Origin: Nissolia schottii | Taxonomy: Eukaryota; Streptophyta; Magnoliopsida; Fabales; Fabaceae | DNA: 64,000 bases | NCBI GenBank assembly: GCA_003254905.1 | Contig: QANU01021398.1 | Span: forward strand, 749,405-813,404 | Direction of reading: 5' to 3' | Part shown: one piece after another, positions 24,940 to 37,484 of the stretch | Layout: each line of letters opens with the position of its first letter | Numbering within the stretch: position 1 is the first letter of the stretch | Notes under the pieces: generated by a model | Told to the model about the DNA's origin: nothing | Databases searched by the model: none | What the model saw: the letters and a program-made list of their open reading frames with translations, nothing else | Made by a program: the position numbers and the translations under genes

Positions 24940-25850
24940 TGGCCTATGGGCCCAAAAAAGTCTACGGGCTTGACCCCACACCTATTTTTTTCTCCATTTT
25001 TTTGCTTTAAAGATGGGCTAGTAATATCATTATTGGCCAGCTCAGATCGAAAAAGCCCATGGGCTTGACCCCACACTTATTTTTTTTGCTTCGTTTTTAT
25101 GCTTTAAAAGTGACTAGCAATAACATTATTAGCAAACCCAAGTTAACACGCACATGGGAGACACATGCCCAAAAGAGCATGGGCTTGACCCCTAACATTT
25201 TTTACTTTTTTGTTTTTATACTTTAAAGATAACTAGTAATAAGTTATCAGTCAACTTGGGCTGCCACGATCCATGGGCTTAGCCCCTACCTAATTTTTTT
25301 ACTTTTTGTTTTTATGCTTAAAGATGACTAGTAAGAATGTTATCAGGCAACTCAGGCCAACATGGCCAATGGGGACCACAGGCCCAAAAAAGCCCATGGT
25401 TAAAAATGGTTGGCAATAACATTATCAGTCAACTTGGGCTGACACAACTCCATGCGCCCAAAAAAGCCCATGGGCCTGCCCCCATAGCTATTTTTTTCTT
25501 TTCATATTTATGCTTTAAAGATGGCTACCGACATGGCCCATGGGCCTGGCCCTACACCTAATTTTTTTCTTTTTATTTTTATACTTTAAAAATTGCTAGC
25601 AATAACATTATCGGCCAACTCGAGTCGACACGGCCCCATGAGCCCAAAAGGCTCATGGGTCTAGCCCCACACATAATTTTTTTACTTTTCATTTTTATGT
25701 TTTAAAGATTACTAGCAATAATGTGATCGGTCAACTCAGGCCGACATGGTCCATGAGACCCACGAGCCCAAAAAAGCCCACGGGCCTGGCTCCACATCTA
25801 TTTTTTTCTATTTTTATGCTTTAAAAATGGATAGCAATAATAATATTTCC
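24940..25850 (+). repeat. Degenerate tandem array, unit about 80-125 bp, GGCCCA/GGGCTTGACCCC motif
   Basis: Eight recognisable copies of a core like GGGCTTGACCCCACACCTA occur at about 24967, 25061, 25183, 25273, 25467, 25544, 25656 and 25783. Each is followed by a T-run, TTTTTATGCTTTAAA, and GACTAGCAATAACATTATC. A ninth, internally deleted copy lies at about 25384-25420. Each unit starts with a CCCAAAAAAGCCCATGGG-like block. Spacing varies from 77 to 127 bases because of small deletions. No coding capacity. Confidence 0.85.
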
Positions 25851-25859
25851 TATGGGTAA

Positions 25860-26500
25860 AAAATGAAGAAAAAAACTAACTTTTTAGATGATTATTGTGA
25901 GATTTTTTTAGCGGTTTAGCAATACATGGTTGAGTGACAGTCAACCTTAAGTTTGTGCGTTCGGGGTCACACTGTGTAGACCATGGATTAGCAACATGAT
26001 TGACAACATTTGAGTTACACACATAGCATTCCTCTTATCATAAATAATGTAAATATGATAAGTTTGCCCAATTACACATTTAATCAAATCATTACAGATT
26101 GTCAAATTGCCAAATTTAAGTGTCGAATTGAGAGGAATAATGGGTCTTTCGCCATTTATTATTTATTTATCATTACTAAAATTAGGGAAGCTTTGCCCAT
26201 GCCGCAAAACACAGTCTTTCTTCTTCCACTGCACATGTTGCAATGGCAGCACCAAGAAATGCATCACCCACGTAGGTACGCACGACGACTACTGCGTGCG
26301 AGCAAGTGCAACACCAGAAGCAGCGATAGACGCCATTAGGCTAGGGGCCCCTGGGGCTAACCCTTGACAACTACGAGCTTGGGAGATTTAGAGTCTGAGT
26401 AACACAAAACCTGCTGAAAACCTTTCTCCTAAGCTAGGAGCAACCCCTTTCTGATTTCCAAGAGCACAAGGAGACTCGAAAAACCAAACAGCCAAGCACC
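25860..26500. other. No gene recognised
   Basis: A short plus-strand frame (26107-26367) contains several cysteines but matches no family I know. The remainder looks like repeat-derived DNA leading into the putative LTR region. Confidence 0.4.
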
Positions 26501-28260
26501 GCTTTCATTTCTAATTAAAAACTCCACCAAAGTCTATGGTATTGTGTTTCCTTAGAGGTGATTTGATTGATATTTTACTACCATATATACTTTGAGGTTC
26601 ATGAGTGGTATACACTAATCCTGTGAGGTTCATTATGCTTTGAGTCATGCTTTATGAGATGATCTATGCCTTGTTAATTACTTTTATGGGCTGTTTCTGC
26701 AATTGTTAACCTCTATTTTCTCACCTGCCCTTTGTTTATATGTCTGCAATTATTAAGAATCTTTGAAAATTTAGTTTCTTTAGTTTTAGGTGAATTTGAG
26801 TAAAGACTTGCCAATTATGCATGAGGACATGCAAAACGTTAAGTGTGGGAAAAATTGATAAGTGCATATTTGAGACATATTTTGTTGCTTATGTTCGGTC
26901 TTTTTGTGCATCTTTAATGATTAATTATGTTGTAACGTGTATATTTTGTTTTTGTGCTTCATTTCTTAAGTTATTTACAAAACAACACGTAGTCATGCCT
27001 TTTATTAAGTCTTTAGTGTTTTAATATTTATTTTTAACTTTAACCCTCTAAAAATTTTGTTTGTAACTTGTAGGTATCAAGCTTAACGATCTTGAAGACA
27101 TGGAAGAAGCAAAAGAAAGTAAAAAAAAGTAAAAAGCATTTAGGTGTATTGGTAGGCCAAGCCCTACGGAGCATCGTAAAGTTCTCACCATTTGGATGGT
27201 AATCAATAATTAAGCATGTGGCTGTGTGTCACAAACTTGGACCTTTTGGCACATGGAACTTACACAACCTCTTGAGTTAATATCAAGTCAGTCTCACTTA
27301 AGAATGAAAAGTGACTAAGTGAACAAAAATGGTTTGGATTGTTGGATGGTTTGGCCAATGGTGGTTTCCCCTATTTATACTAATCTACCTTGTCAATGGG
27401 TGGTGGAGATCAATCTAAACAAATGGTGAAGATTGACCATCTAGAATCTGCCCACCTCCTTACATATATCTAAATTCTTCTACTATTCACAAGGACTACT
27501 CTAGATTATTCCCATGGAACCTTCTAGGCTCTCTGATCTTCTAGAATCTTCTATATTTCTCTATTCTCTCCGTGAGTCTTTCAGGGTCTTCTAAAATCTT
27601 ATAGAATATTCTATATCCTTCTAAGTTCATCTTCACTTTTCAACTTTTCTCTACAATCTTCTACCTTTCTTCAAAGCCTTTTACTTGGTGAACTCTATGA
27701 AATACATTTGTGACACTTTCCCTCACTTTTTTCACAGACGTCCTCGTCACGTTGCTGCTCATGATAATGCCATAGGTGTTCTTGGAACTTCCAAAGACCA
27801 TCTTTTGTCTCCCAAGTCACCTTGCTCTCTGGTCATCCCTTCCACTTGATTAGGTAAAAGGTAAATAGTTACTTCCCCTTACTACTTGATCACCCAATAT
27901 TTCCTCCAACTCCGTATCAAAAGGCTTGATCCTTACCGGTGTTGTGGGCCATTTGTTTTAAAATTGCATGGTAATGTATCATGGCCACAAGCACCTTTTC
28001 ATACTTTGAAAAATATGGTTTTCTATCTTTCTCTATCAGAAATTGAAACATTTGAACGAGGTTGAAATTCCGGATCAAGAGTTGGTGTTTTAAAATTTAA
28101 AGGGTGGACATGGTTCTTTGTAAATCTTTAATTAGAAATCAGGATTTGTAGCCTATCTTCATGGAATCACAATGATTTCGTTGGAGTTGCGGTGGTTTTT
28201 CTTTGGCAATCACATGAGTTCCATCACAAGGAAACCGTTATTGCTGCCACCCAATTGATA
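26500..28260 (+). mobile_element. Probable Athila-like gypsy 3' region and LTR remnant
   Basis: The segment AGGACATGCAAAACGTTAAG followed by TGTGGGAAAAAT (26823-26855) resembles the polypurine tract ahead of the 3' LTR in Athila-type elements. The putative LTR begins with TGATAAGTGC at 26856. A TATA-like CTATTTATAC occurs near 27370. No gag or pol is left, and the right LTR boundary is not identifiable, so the end coordinate is a guess. Clusters of CTTCTAGAATCTTCTA-like repeats lie at 27530-27660. Confidence 0.45.
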
Positions 28261-29190
28261 TTTTTAGTGGGAGTATATCTTTTATAATAATCATGAAGCA
28301 AATTTAATGTATGAGCTCAACTACTTTGGTCCAAGTTACTTGGGGATCAAACTAATTCTTAAATCTTAGCCATACAAAAAAAAAATGAAAGGTTGAAATT
28401 TATCTAAAAAATTAATTATATAATAAATTATATTTATATTTTAACAATATTTCAAGTTAATTTACTAGTTTAGCATCATCTCATTTAAAATTCTTACCCT
28501 ACCACACCATTAATCTCACATCACCTCCTTGCCCTCTCTTGGTGTCGGCACCACCTCCACCTCTACCACCACAATACCAACCTCAACCACCGTTTGCACT
28601 TTGTATCTACTTAAGATACGTGACCTGCACATTTGCTCCACCCATAACCAATCGTCGTTGCCCATCACAGCCGCACTCACACTCTCCCATCATTCATCAA
28701 CAACAGATAATCCAAAACCTTGACCAATCATCAACAATAAAATATCCAAAAAACAATATCTAACACAAACCCAGAATCAATAGTGGACACCTCCTAGGCA
28801 AACTAAAAAAACATATACTTACACCTAGCAGGGCAATATAAGGACTCACCCCTACCCGAACCTGCACATAAAAGTAGCATACAAAAATGGAGACAGAGAG
28901 GAGATCCAAATAAAGTAGGATATGACGAGATAGGAACAGAAATTGAATATATAAAAATCCACAACTTGGAGTGCATATGCGAAGGGATATATCCCAAATC
29001 CACTCAAATTATCATAACCAGCAAAAGCATGCAGAAAAAATTGACTAGTTATAACAAACTAATCGTGAGGTTTGACAAAATGTAAATAATCTTAATACAT
29101 TTGATGAAAATAAGAACAAGACACTTGATAATATCACAAGTTTCACTAACTATTAATACTTCATTATTGATGGAAAACTAACTACTAATA
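28260..29190. other. Intergenic, 3' flank of VTE3
   Basis: No gene was recognised. 28500-28780 is C-rich (repeated CCACC) but carries no persuasive coding signal. The segment just below 29195 should contain the 3' UTR of the minus-strand VTE3 gene. Confidence 0.45.
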
Positions 29191-29194
29191 TCTC

Positions 29195-32100
29195 TCAGAT
29201 TGGCTGACCTTTGGGAACAAGTTGATCTTTGAGCCACATGTAAATAGGAACCAATACAAACCATGTAGCTGCCAATGCACCCAAAACAAAGCGCATTAAG
29301 AAGACAAAAGGGTTAACAGGCTTTTGAACATCTTCTTCCTTTGGACCAAGCTGCAGCAAAATATAGAAACCAACGCCCATCAGTATAGTTTATCAGCAAT
29401 GCTACAAAGACAAAAATAATGTAACTAAAATTTTTGACAAAATCATGTTAAATGAAATGTAACTAGGTATTGTTGAATAAAATGTATCCAAAGGTTGGCA
29501 CCAATCATGCCTCATCATTCTGGCACTTAATTTTTGGCAAAAGATTCCGATTAACTATATTTTTTCATGTTACTACCTCCTGCGAAGCTAAGAAAGTATA
29601 TCAAAGCACTGTCATTTTGCCAATGCAAGGGAATCATAATGTGTGGTTTGTCAACACACGATAATGATTACCATATTCAACAAATGCGTAAATCCTATCG
29701 ATTTATCGTAAGCTGAATAGAGAATTTCACATAAGCAAGAATTCTAGAATGTTTGGCAGTAATTGTAAACGAAGATGAAAATTTTTGTGCTTGATTGGAA
29801 ATCCAAATGATTCAAAGACCCTAAAAAGATAACATTCAAATGAAGAAACACAGTACCATTGCCTGCCTATGTGAAATTAGTTTTTGCGTTTGAACTTCAA
29901 CTTAGTACAATCAAAAGTAGAACCAACCACTTTGTTCATCATACAAAATTTATTGTTTTTTACATTAAAAAAAATTATTTTGTTTCATTGACACTTCTCA
30001 ACAGGTAAATTGCTCATTATAGTAAAAATTTCATCCATTAAGCATATGAGTCTGTCTTTAAGCACATGCGTACAACAGCCTGCACAAATGTCAAATATGG
30101 TGATGTTCATGGTACTACAAATGGACAGACTCACAAAAGGTTAAAAACACTCATTATCACCTATAAACTATAGCTTTTAAAATGAATGTTTTTAATCTAC
30201 AATGTCCAACAGTTCAATAGGGGATAGATAAATATTCATAAAGCAAAAATGTTAAAAATAATCATGCTATGCTTCTACCCTGCAAATAGCAGTACTTTGT
30301 TCATAATTCCATGCTGCATGAGCTTTTTAAGTTTCATCACCAACTGACCACAATAGAGTTGGAATGGCTTTGTAAGCTTATGCTACACCTAATTGAACTT
30401 AGATCCCCTCCTTGACACATGTTCAAGAAAAAGTCAAACAACAATTGTGCAAGACCCAACATTTTTTTCTGAGTGGTTCACAATTCATGCAACGGAATTG
30501 TTTGTCATTCTGTTTCCAAACATGATGGTGTTCTTCTTCCAAGGGAAAAAGAGAGGTTCTAGATTCCATGTACTTAATCATTGCGGAAAATCTTTATTTT
30601 CAGTTTTCAGCCATGATGATGACTGCTTCTACTATGGTGAAGATTCAAATCATTTTACAACTATCTTTTGGAACTTTCAACATTCAAACTTTGGGTTCTT
30701 ACAAAATAGTAAATGTTAGTATGAAACCTACAAATGATTGGTAAGAGCTACACACAAGTATCCCAAGAGTTATTTCAAGTAAAATTCAGCAACAATACAA
30801 GGCATAACCACGAGCAGTCCAATAAGCTAACCAAGCAAACAAAATAAATGTACAAAACACACAAACTTTAACTATGAATAGAATGAAAAAGGGACCTAAA
30901 TCAGAAAGAATGGGATAAGAGAGGGGTTAACTACAGCCCCCATCTATCAGGATGCCATGTCAAATATGGAAAAATAGCCTACACAAACGTGTTCACACTG
31001 CTGTGAACTGCCCAAGTGTCTACGTTGTTTATGGTCAGCAAATCATAGAGGTAGCATGTAGCATCACACAAACAGACATAATCCAACAAGGAGAGAGATA
31101 CAGACATATAAAACCTCCTTTGATTCGATTTAGAATAAAACAACAATAAACCCGACAAAGCAAACAACGGAAACATCAACAAAAATACAGATTGAGAAGC
31201 CATGAGGCCCATGACAAATACCTGCAATGGAGAATCTCCAGATGCAGGCTTAACACCAGTCACTGAACAACCCATAATCAAGCCATGACGCCGAACACCA
31301 CGATACCATTTTGGGCCAATCCTTTTTAGCTGGACATCCTTGAATCCAGCCTTTTGAAACCACTCAATGTACTCTTCCTCTTTGGGGAAAAGCATCCAAA
31401 CATCAGCAAAGAAACGTGACAACCAAAAAGTCGGATAGACCGGACCAATTAGACATGCTTTGCCCCCAAGTTTCAAAACCCTGTACGCTTCTTTGATGCC
31501 ACGCTGTGGATCCGGCCAGTACTCAATGCTGAGAAACGGAAGCACATCATCATCACCTCTTTAAGGCAAGCTACTTTATATCATAACATAAACCAACCTC
31601 ATGTTTCTCACCGAACAAAATGGCGCACTTAAAATAACAACAACGCAACTATAGCATGCTAATATAATCCACTATCATAAGGACAGATGAAACATTAAAG
31701 AATAATAGCTTATTCTGGGGTTAGATAATATAAAAACAATTCATGTATCTCTACCTAATAGCTAAATCTTCTGTGAGAGATGGTTCATGAAATGGCTTAG
31801 AGTTCCTATGATCAAGCAACCCAGTGTTCAATCTGTGTTGCCTCCATTCTTCCAAATATATGTTAAATTTCAGCACAAGGTATTGGTAGTTATGTGCATT
31901 ATCCTTATCCACGCTTCAAGCTCAATGTGTTAAATATAGAAACCATTCATGTGTCCTCTACCTAATAGCTTAAATTTTTGGAGAGATGGTTCTCGACAAA
32001 TAAAACAATCACTTCTTTTACTAAAGTTGCCGTCCAAAAGCTTTTGATTATAAGTTATTTTGAACCTAAAATAGGTTAATCCAATTCCAAACACACTACA

Positions 32101-32703
32101 ACACACAAAGATTGTGCTGTACCTTCCGGCAGACACATATCGATCCGCATAATCGGTTCGAAACGGAAGATCCTCGGCGTCCCCTTCAATAATCTTGCAT
32201 TCCTTCAAGGGCTCCTTCTGCTTAGCCTTGGCAAGCTGGTGCGGTGACTGGTCAAGGATGGTGACATTCTTGGCATCCACATGCTTCACAATCCCCAATG
32301 TGGTGAAACCGGTGCCGCCGCCGACATCAACCACAATCATGTTCCTGTCACTTAGATCAGCAGGCTCGAGTGCCTCATCCCTCATGTCCTCAGTCCAGTG
32401 ACCAGGGTTTATGACATGGTCATAGACAATTGACAGGAACCTATAGAACCAAAATGCTTCCTTTTTGTGCTGTATGAACCTTGGTTGTGAACTTGGCCTA
32501 GAAGCTGAGATGCTACTACTACTACTACTACACTTTGGTACTATCATGGTTTTACGATTTGGAACCCTAGCAGTGGTAGAGATGAGCCCTAATTTTGGGG
32601 ATTTCTTACAGTGGAAATTGGAGGCATTGAAACACAAACCGTTTGGGGTTCTGCTTGTGAAGAGTGTGAGGCTTTCGGTTCCACTGAACATTACTGAAGC
32701 CAT
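29195..32703 (-). CDS. VTE3: MPBQ/MSBQ methyltransferase (2-methyl-6-phytylhydroquinone methyltransferase), three exons, 347 aa
   Basis: Enzyme of the chloroplast inner envelope. It methylates 2-methyl-6-phytyl- and 2-methyl-6-solanyl-benzoquinol, feeding tocopherol and plastoquinone synthesis. Exons on the minus strand are 32703-32123, 31528-31222 and 29350-29195, with GT/AG junctions and exact phases (Ser194 split, then phase 0). Residues 1-60 are Ser-rich and look like a transit peptide. The S-adenosylmethionine motif is VVDVGGGTGFT (124-134), followed by GDAEDLPF. A C-terminal hydrophobic segment (about 317-336) anchors it in the membrane. The protein ends in VPKGQPI. The length is close to the Arabidopsis protein as I recall it (338 aa). 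The ATG was chosen because it follows a probable 5' UTR splice acceptor and starts MASVMFSGTE. Upstream in-frame codons are intron. No defects are seen. Confidence 0.97.
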
Positions 32704-32712
32704 TGAAGGAAC

Positions 32713-32719
32713 CTGCACA

Positions 32720-32753
<34 letters not shown>

Positions 32754-32851
32754 CACCGTTGAAGTGAATTTGACATGACAATTTTAACAAGAAATAATAA
32801 TAAGGGAAGTTGAAGAAGCATAGAGAAGAGAGAGAGAGAGAGAGAGAGAAC
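32713..32851 (-). other. Probable 5' UTR intron of VTE3 with T20(GT)n acceptor tract
   Basis: On the minus strand, AAAAG/GTTCTC at 32852/32851 is a donor candidate. The acceptor GTGTGCAG/GTTCC ends at 32713, ten bases before the start codon. The pyrimidine tract is a run of about 20 T followed by about eight GT units, and a (CT)n repeat sits at the donor side. The intron of 139 bases is inferred from splice motifs. Confidence 0.7.
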
Positions 32852-32949
32852 CTTTTGGGGAAAAAGTGGGAGAACGAAAGAGAAGCACGAAGCTTAGCCT
32901 TCAAAGAGAAGCACACACTCCCTAAAATCCCAATTTTTGTCGATTAAAC

Positions 32950-34300
32950 GAAACAAAAAAATATAAAGAAATAAAAATAATATCAAATCATTTCGCACCA
33001 TTGGCACTCACCGTATCCGAAATTGTTCCTATTTTTTTTCTACTTTTTTTAATTTTTATTATTTATATTATTTATATACCATAAATACGTGTCACAGTAG
33101 AGTGATGGTAAAAGAAAGAAATAAGGGGAAAAAATGTCTTTAAAAAAAATAATCAACAATGGTTAAAAATGATATCAAGAATTGTATTAACAGTTATTAA
33201 AAAAAAAGTATTAACTATGTTACTTTTCATTAGTTTAAATACATTATTTCTCCATCAAATCCTATTTTCCCTCTCCATAAAATCAGACTCACAATCTTAT
33301 GGGTGAAAGCGGATCGAACCAATTCGTCAAAACAAATCAATCAAAATTAAACCAACATATTTAGTTTCATTTAGTTCAAATCATCGGATCAAAAAAATGA
33401 CCAAATACAATCATTAATGGATTAGATTTTGAATTTATAATTTTTAGATCCAAGTTAATCCAATAATCCAAACTATTCTAACCAAATTACAAAATATTTT
33501 ATTTTTTTACCTACAAGTCTATAACCTAGCGTCCCACCCAGCTTAACCCTTTGGCCCATAACCTATATAACCCAACTACAATTTTACAAAACCTTAATCT
33601 TAAACATCACAAGTAACTTCATTACGTAGCTTCTTTTCTTTTTTAAGAATCATTTAAGGATTGTGATTATGACATGAGACATGGAGTATAGTTTTTATCA
33701 TATTATTATGGATTATTTTGTGATTTTATCATATTTTTTTCTTTTGATTTTTCTAATTTTTGATTTTTTAAAATAATTTTTATATTTTAAAATTATTATC
33801 GGATAAATCCGAGAACCAAACCAAACCAATTCATTCATGTGTGCCTTTTGCATTCATTATAGTTGAACTTGTATTATGCATAACAAATTGTGTTGTCATG
33901 TTGCTATTTTGAATGTGTTGTATTTGATTTCTATAGAGAGGATCCAATCAAAGATTTATAGGAGATGAATGATGTCGTTCCAATCGAGGAAAAAAAGGAA
34001 AACTCAATAATATAGGAAAAGAAAAACATCTAAATTTTGATTTGAACAAAATACTTGAGCTAGAATGTGAAAGCTACTTGAGAAATTTAGATTTTGAGCT
34101 AGCACAAGTGGCTCATTATATTAAAAAGAATTATATGTCAAACATTTGCTATTGAGAAATATATATATTTTGCTACAATCATTGTAAATACCTTATTGGA
34201 AAATAGTTTATTGACAGTCATTATAATTGTACATTCATAATTTTTTTTATGGTTATTGTGATTGAATAACAAAAAATATTCAGAGAAATATTATGGAATT
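32950..34300. other. Intergenic, promoter side of VTE3
   Basis: The first few hundred bases should hold the VTE3 promoter. The sequence is AT-rich with no clear TATA box that I would defend. Sequence with GGATCGAACCAATTCG near 33310 and CCAAACCAAACCAATTC near 33815 may be the ends of an old non-autonomous transposon, but the terminal repeats are too weak to call. Confidence 0.4.
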
Positions 34301-34319
34301 TTTTTGCCTATTGAAAGTC

Positions 34320-35021
34320 ATATTATGAATGTTACTTGCAAAATCTCATGTAAAATTTATATGTGAAATTATCTACGAATTTTATTTGCAAAAATTTTTG
34401 TGAATTTTACTTGCGAAATCTCATAAAATATTATTTGTGTAATTTATTGCACATTTTACTTGCGATATTTTTTACGAATTGTACTTGCAGAATTTCTTAC
34501 GAATTTTGCTTGCGAAATTTAATAAACATTTTATTCGCAAAATTTTTGCGAATTTTACTTGCAAAACTTTCTATGAATGTTACTCATGAAACTTCAATGT
34601 GAATATTTCCTATGAAATTTTCTTCAAATGCTACGTGCGAAATTTCCTGTGAATGTTACCTACAAAATTTCATGCGAGTGTTATTTGTGTGAAATTTCCT
34701 GCAAATGTTACCTATAAAATTTCATGCGAATGTCACTTGCGGAGTTTTTTTAAAAAAACGCATAAAAAGTCGTAATAAAATTGCTCTTGAGCATCTACTC
34801 TACAACGAAAATTATATGCAAATTTTTTTAAATTTCTTGTGAAAAAAACTGCAAGTAATTATTTGTAAATTTTAAAATTTGCATCTACTTATTATCTACC
34901 ACTCAAATAACTATGAATTTTAATTCATATAAAAATTTACCGGTAACATTATTACCTACAAATTTTTAGCTAAAATTCGCCACAAATTTTGTAAGCAATT
35001 AGCGTTTTTTTAACCGTAGTG
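34320..35021 (-). mobile_element. CACTA-type (En/Spm) transposon end with subterminal repeats
   Basis: Read on the minus strand, the segment begins CACTACGGTTAAAAAAACGC at 35021, a typical CACTA-superfamily terminal repeat. Inside it lie many short, partly inverted motifs. At 34320-34745 there is a tandem series of about a dozen degenerate units like GAATTTTACTTGCGAAATTT. Dense subterminal repeats are characteristic of this superfamily. The other terminal repeat and any transposase are not found in the window, so this is a truncated or deleted copy. Confidence 0.6.
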
Positions 35022-35976
35022 GTAAGCCAATGTATGTAAGATGAAGCACATGGGCTGATGCAGTCGTAGGTAACAAGTCTTTTCCCTATGATAAATGCTT
35101 GTGAAGAGATAGCGTTGACACTGTCAGTCCAAATCTGATTTGGATTTGTGGCATTTAAGCAAAGACATTTTATTTAACAAGTGTCAAATGCACTAGGGTC
35201 ATTGTAGTCATTTATCTTATACACGTGAGCATGTATTGGAGACTACAATAATTTCATAAAGTGCTTTTGCTTAATTATCTTTTGTCTAAAAGAGGTAGCA
35301 ACCACTGAGTGAAGAAGTGAAGACCTCAATATACTAAACTTAATAGCATATATGAAGGCAATCATATGGGATATGCAGGGAATATTTTGCTCATAAGTGG
35401 CTATGATTGATGTATTTGTATCAAACTTTTACTGGATTAGATTGTTGTCTATAAGGGTATCTTGGCAGTTAGCATTAATTAGTATTAGGGTGGGTACTCT
35501 ATTTTTAAAAGAAAATAAGAATTTTGTCCCATTTAATTTTTTTTAAGGGACTTTAACAACGCTAGACTAACATTAACCGAGTGTGCTTGTATTTCAGTGT
35601 CAGGTGTCGATATAATCAAGACTCTATTTTTCTTGGTTTTACCTTGATAATAAATAGAAACCATTAAAAACAAAAACTCAATAGTTGATCCACTTAACTT
35701 GTTAGTAACTTGATACTTAACTTATTCTCATAAAAATGATAACTTTCCATCTTTTTTTAGAGTTTTTTACTATAATATCCCTATTTACAAAACTTATTAC
35801 TAAAATACCACTATTTTAAAACGTAATATCAAACTATACCTGCCAACCATGGAATTTGAGTCGAGGACTACTAAAACATGAACCAATGCCACAACCACCA
35901 AGCCAACAATTAACTCTTACTTTATTACTGCGCTAAATATTATCTGTCTATATATTCATATATATACACACACACA

Positions 35977-36646
35977 TACAGACATGAGTCAAAATTTAAT
36001 TCCTCAAAATAAAATGATTAGTTTTATCAATAAATAGAATATTATAACATCTTTACACATTTCTTTTTCTTGTGTAGGCCACAATTTTGAATGAAAAAAA
36101 TTGTAAAACCAAATAATTGTTTCTTTTTTTATAGCACAACTATTACATTTTCCAATTTTTTAATAACACAAATTAATATTTTTTAATAACACAACTATTA
36201 ATAACACAAAACGGAATAATTGTATTATTAAAAAGGATTGAAACAACACAATTTTTTTAATAATACAGTTATTAATAACACAATTTTTTAATGACACAAT
36301 TATTAATAGCACAAAATGTAATAATTGTGTTATTAAAAAATATTGAAATAACGCAACTATTAAAATTGGAAAATAAAAAAAATTGAAATAACACAATCAT
36401 TACATTTTTCAATTTCTTTTCAGTCAAAATTATTGGGTTAAAAAATTGTTACTAAAAAAATTGAAAAAAATGTAATAATTGTGTTATTAAAAAAGAAACA
36501 CAATTATTTAAATTTTCAATTTTTTCATTCAAAATTTTGGTCTACAAAAGAAAAAGAAATAAGTGTAAAGATGCTACAATATTTTATTTATTGGTAAAAC
36601 TAATTATTTTATTTTAAAGAATTACATGTTGACTCATCTGTATGTA
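35977..36646. repeat. Long inverted repeat (foldback element), arms about 205 bp
   Basis: Bases 35977-36185 are the approximate reverse complement of 36434-36646. Both arms read ACAGA(CA)TGAGTCAA, then AAAATAAAATGATTAGTTTT, ATCTTTACAC, TTTCTTTTTCTTGTGTAGGC and AATTTTGAATGAAAAAA, with scattered mismatches. The central part is filled with shorter direct and inverted copies of AATTGTGTTATTAAAA. No coding capacity. It looks like a foldback-type or MITE-like element. Target-site duplications are not clear because both flanks are TA-rich. Confidence 0.85.
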
Positions 36647-36656
36647 TATAATATAT

Positions 36657-37484
36657 TAGGGTTGTCAAAATGAACACGACTCATTTACCTGGTTAACTGT
36701 ACGGATTTTACATGCAAAAAATAGACCCGTGAAAATTTGAAGAAAAAAAATGGTTCGGTCCGTTTATGCCCGAGGGCTAGCCCATGAGCCCGTGATTTTA
36801 AAAAAAAAAAAACCAAAAGGTACCCGTAAGAGCTGTAGCATAATAATATTTCGTTAGAATAGAAGAATTATATAGTTGGAATATATATACACACACACAC
36901 ATGGGAGTTATTTTAGGAGCAAACTAAATTGTTAAGTTGTTTTAGTTATAATTAAAACATTTTTTAGATATTTTAAAACCTGTTGCTCATTGCGCGGGGT
37001 TTAGACTCTAGGTGTTAATTAAATACATTTCCTTGTTATTTTTTTTTCTATCAAAGCTTTGCAAATAGCTTCTTAATTAAAAAATGCTATTATTTGTACA
37101 CCTATCCAAAATTAAAGATTTCGTAACCACAATAAAGAGATAAAGACGAAAAAAATTAAAAAACCTTAATTTTTCTCTATTTATTACCATCAAAAATGGA
37201 TCTTCAAATTTTACATAAATTATTTCTTTTTGATTAATTAATAGACAATAAAAAATAATTAAAAATGATCGCGCATACTTATTCACAATTTTGTATTTAA
37301 ATCATAAAAAATAATCCAAAATTTTATTTTATTTTTAAAAAATAAACAGGCTAGCGGGCTTACTCATTTAGGTCCGCAGACCGACCATAAAAGAGTCAGA
37401 TCCTAAAAATAGACATAATTTTAGCCCGACACGTTTCGGTCCACGGGTCCTTTTTAGGCCAGCCCAACCCGTTTGACATCCCTA
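36657..37484. mobile_element. Non-autonomous hAT transposon, 828 bp, with 8-bp target-site duplication
   Basis: The left terminus is TAGGGTTGTCAAAATGAAC. The right terminus on the opposite strand is TAGGGATGTCAAACGGG. The flanks are TAATATAT (36649-36656) and TAATACAT (37485-37492), an 8-bp duplication with one mismatch, as expected for hAT. Subterminal regions are GC-rich (GGCTAGCCCATGAGCCCG and its counterpart near 37450). The interior is AT-rich and has no transposase. Confidence 0.88.

Noticed and set aside
26107-26367. Cys-containing 86-codon frame resembling a small secreted peptide
   Set aside because: No signal peptide of good quality, no known cysteine spacing, and the surrounding DNA is repeat-derived.
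30393-30719. 108-codon plus-strand frame
   Set aside because: Lies inside VTE3 intron 2 on the opposite strand and has no domain.
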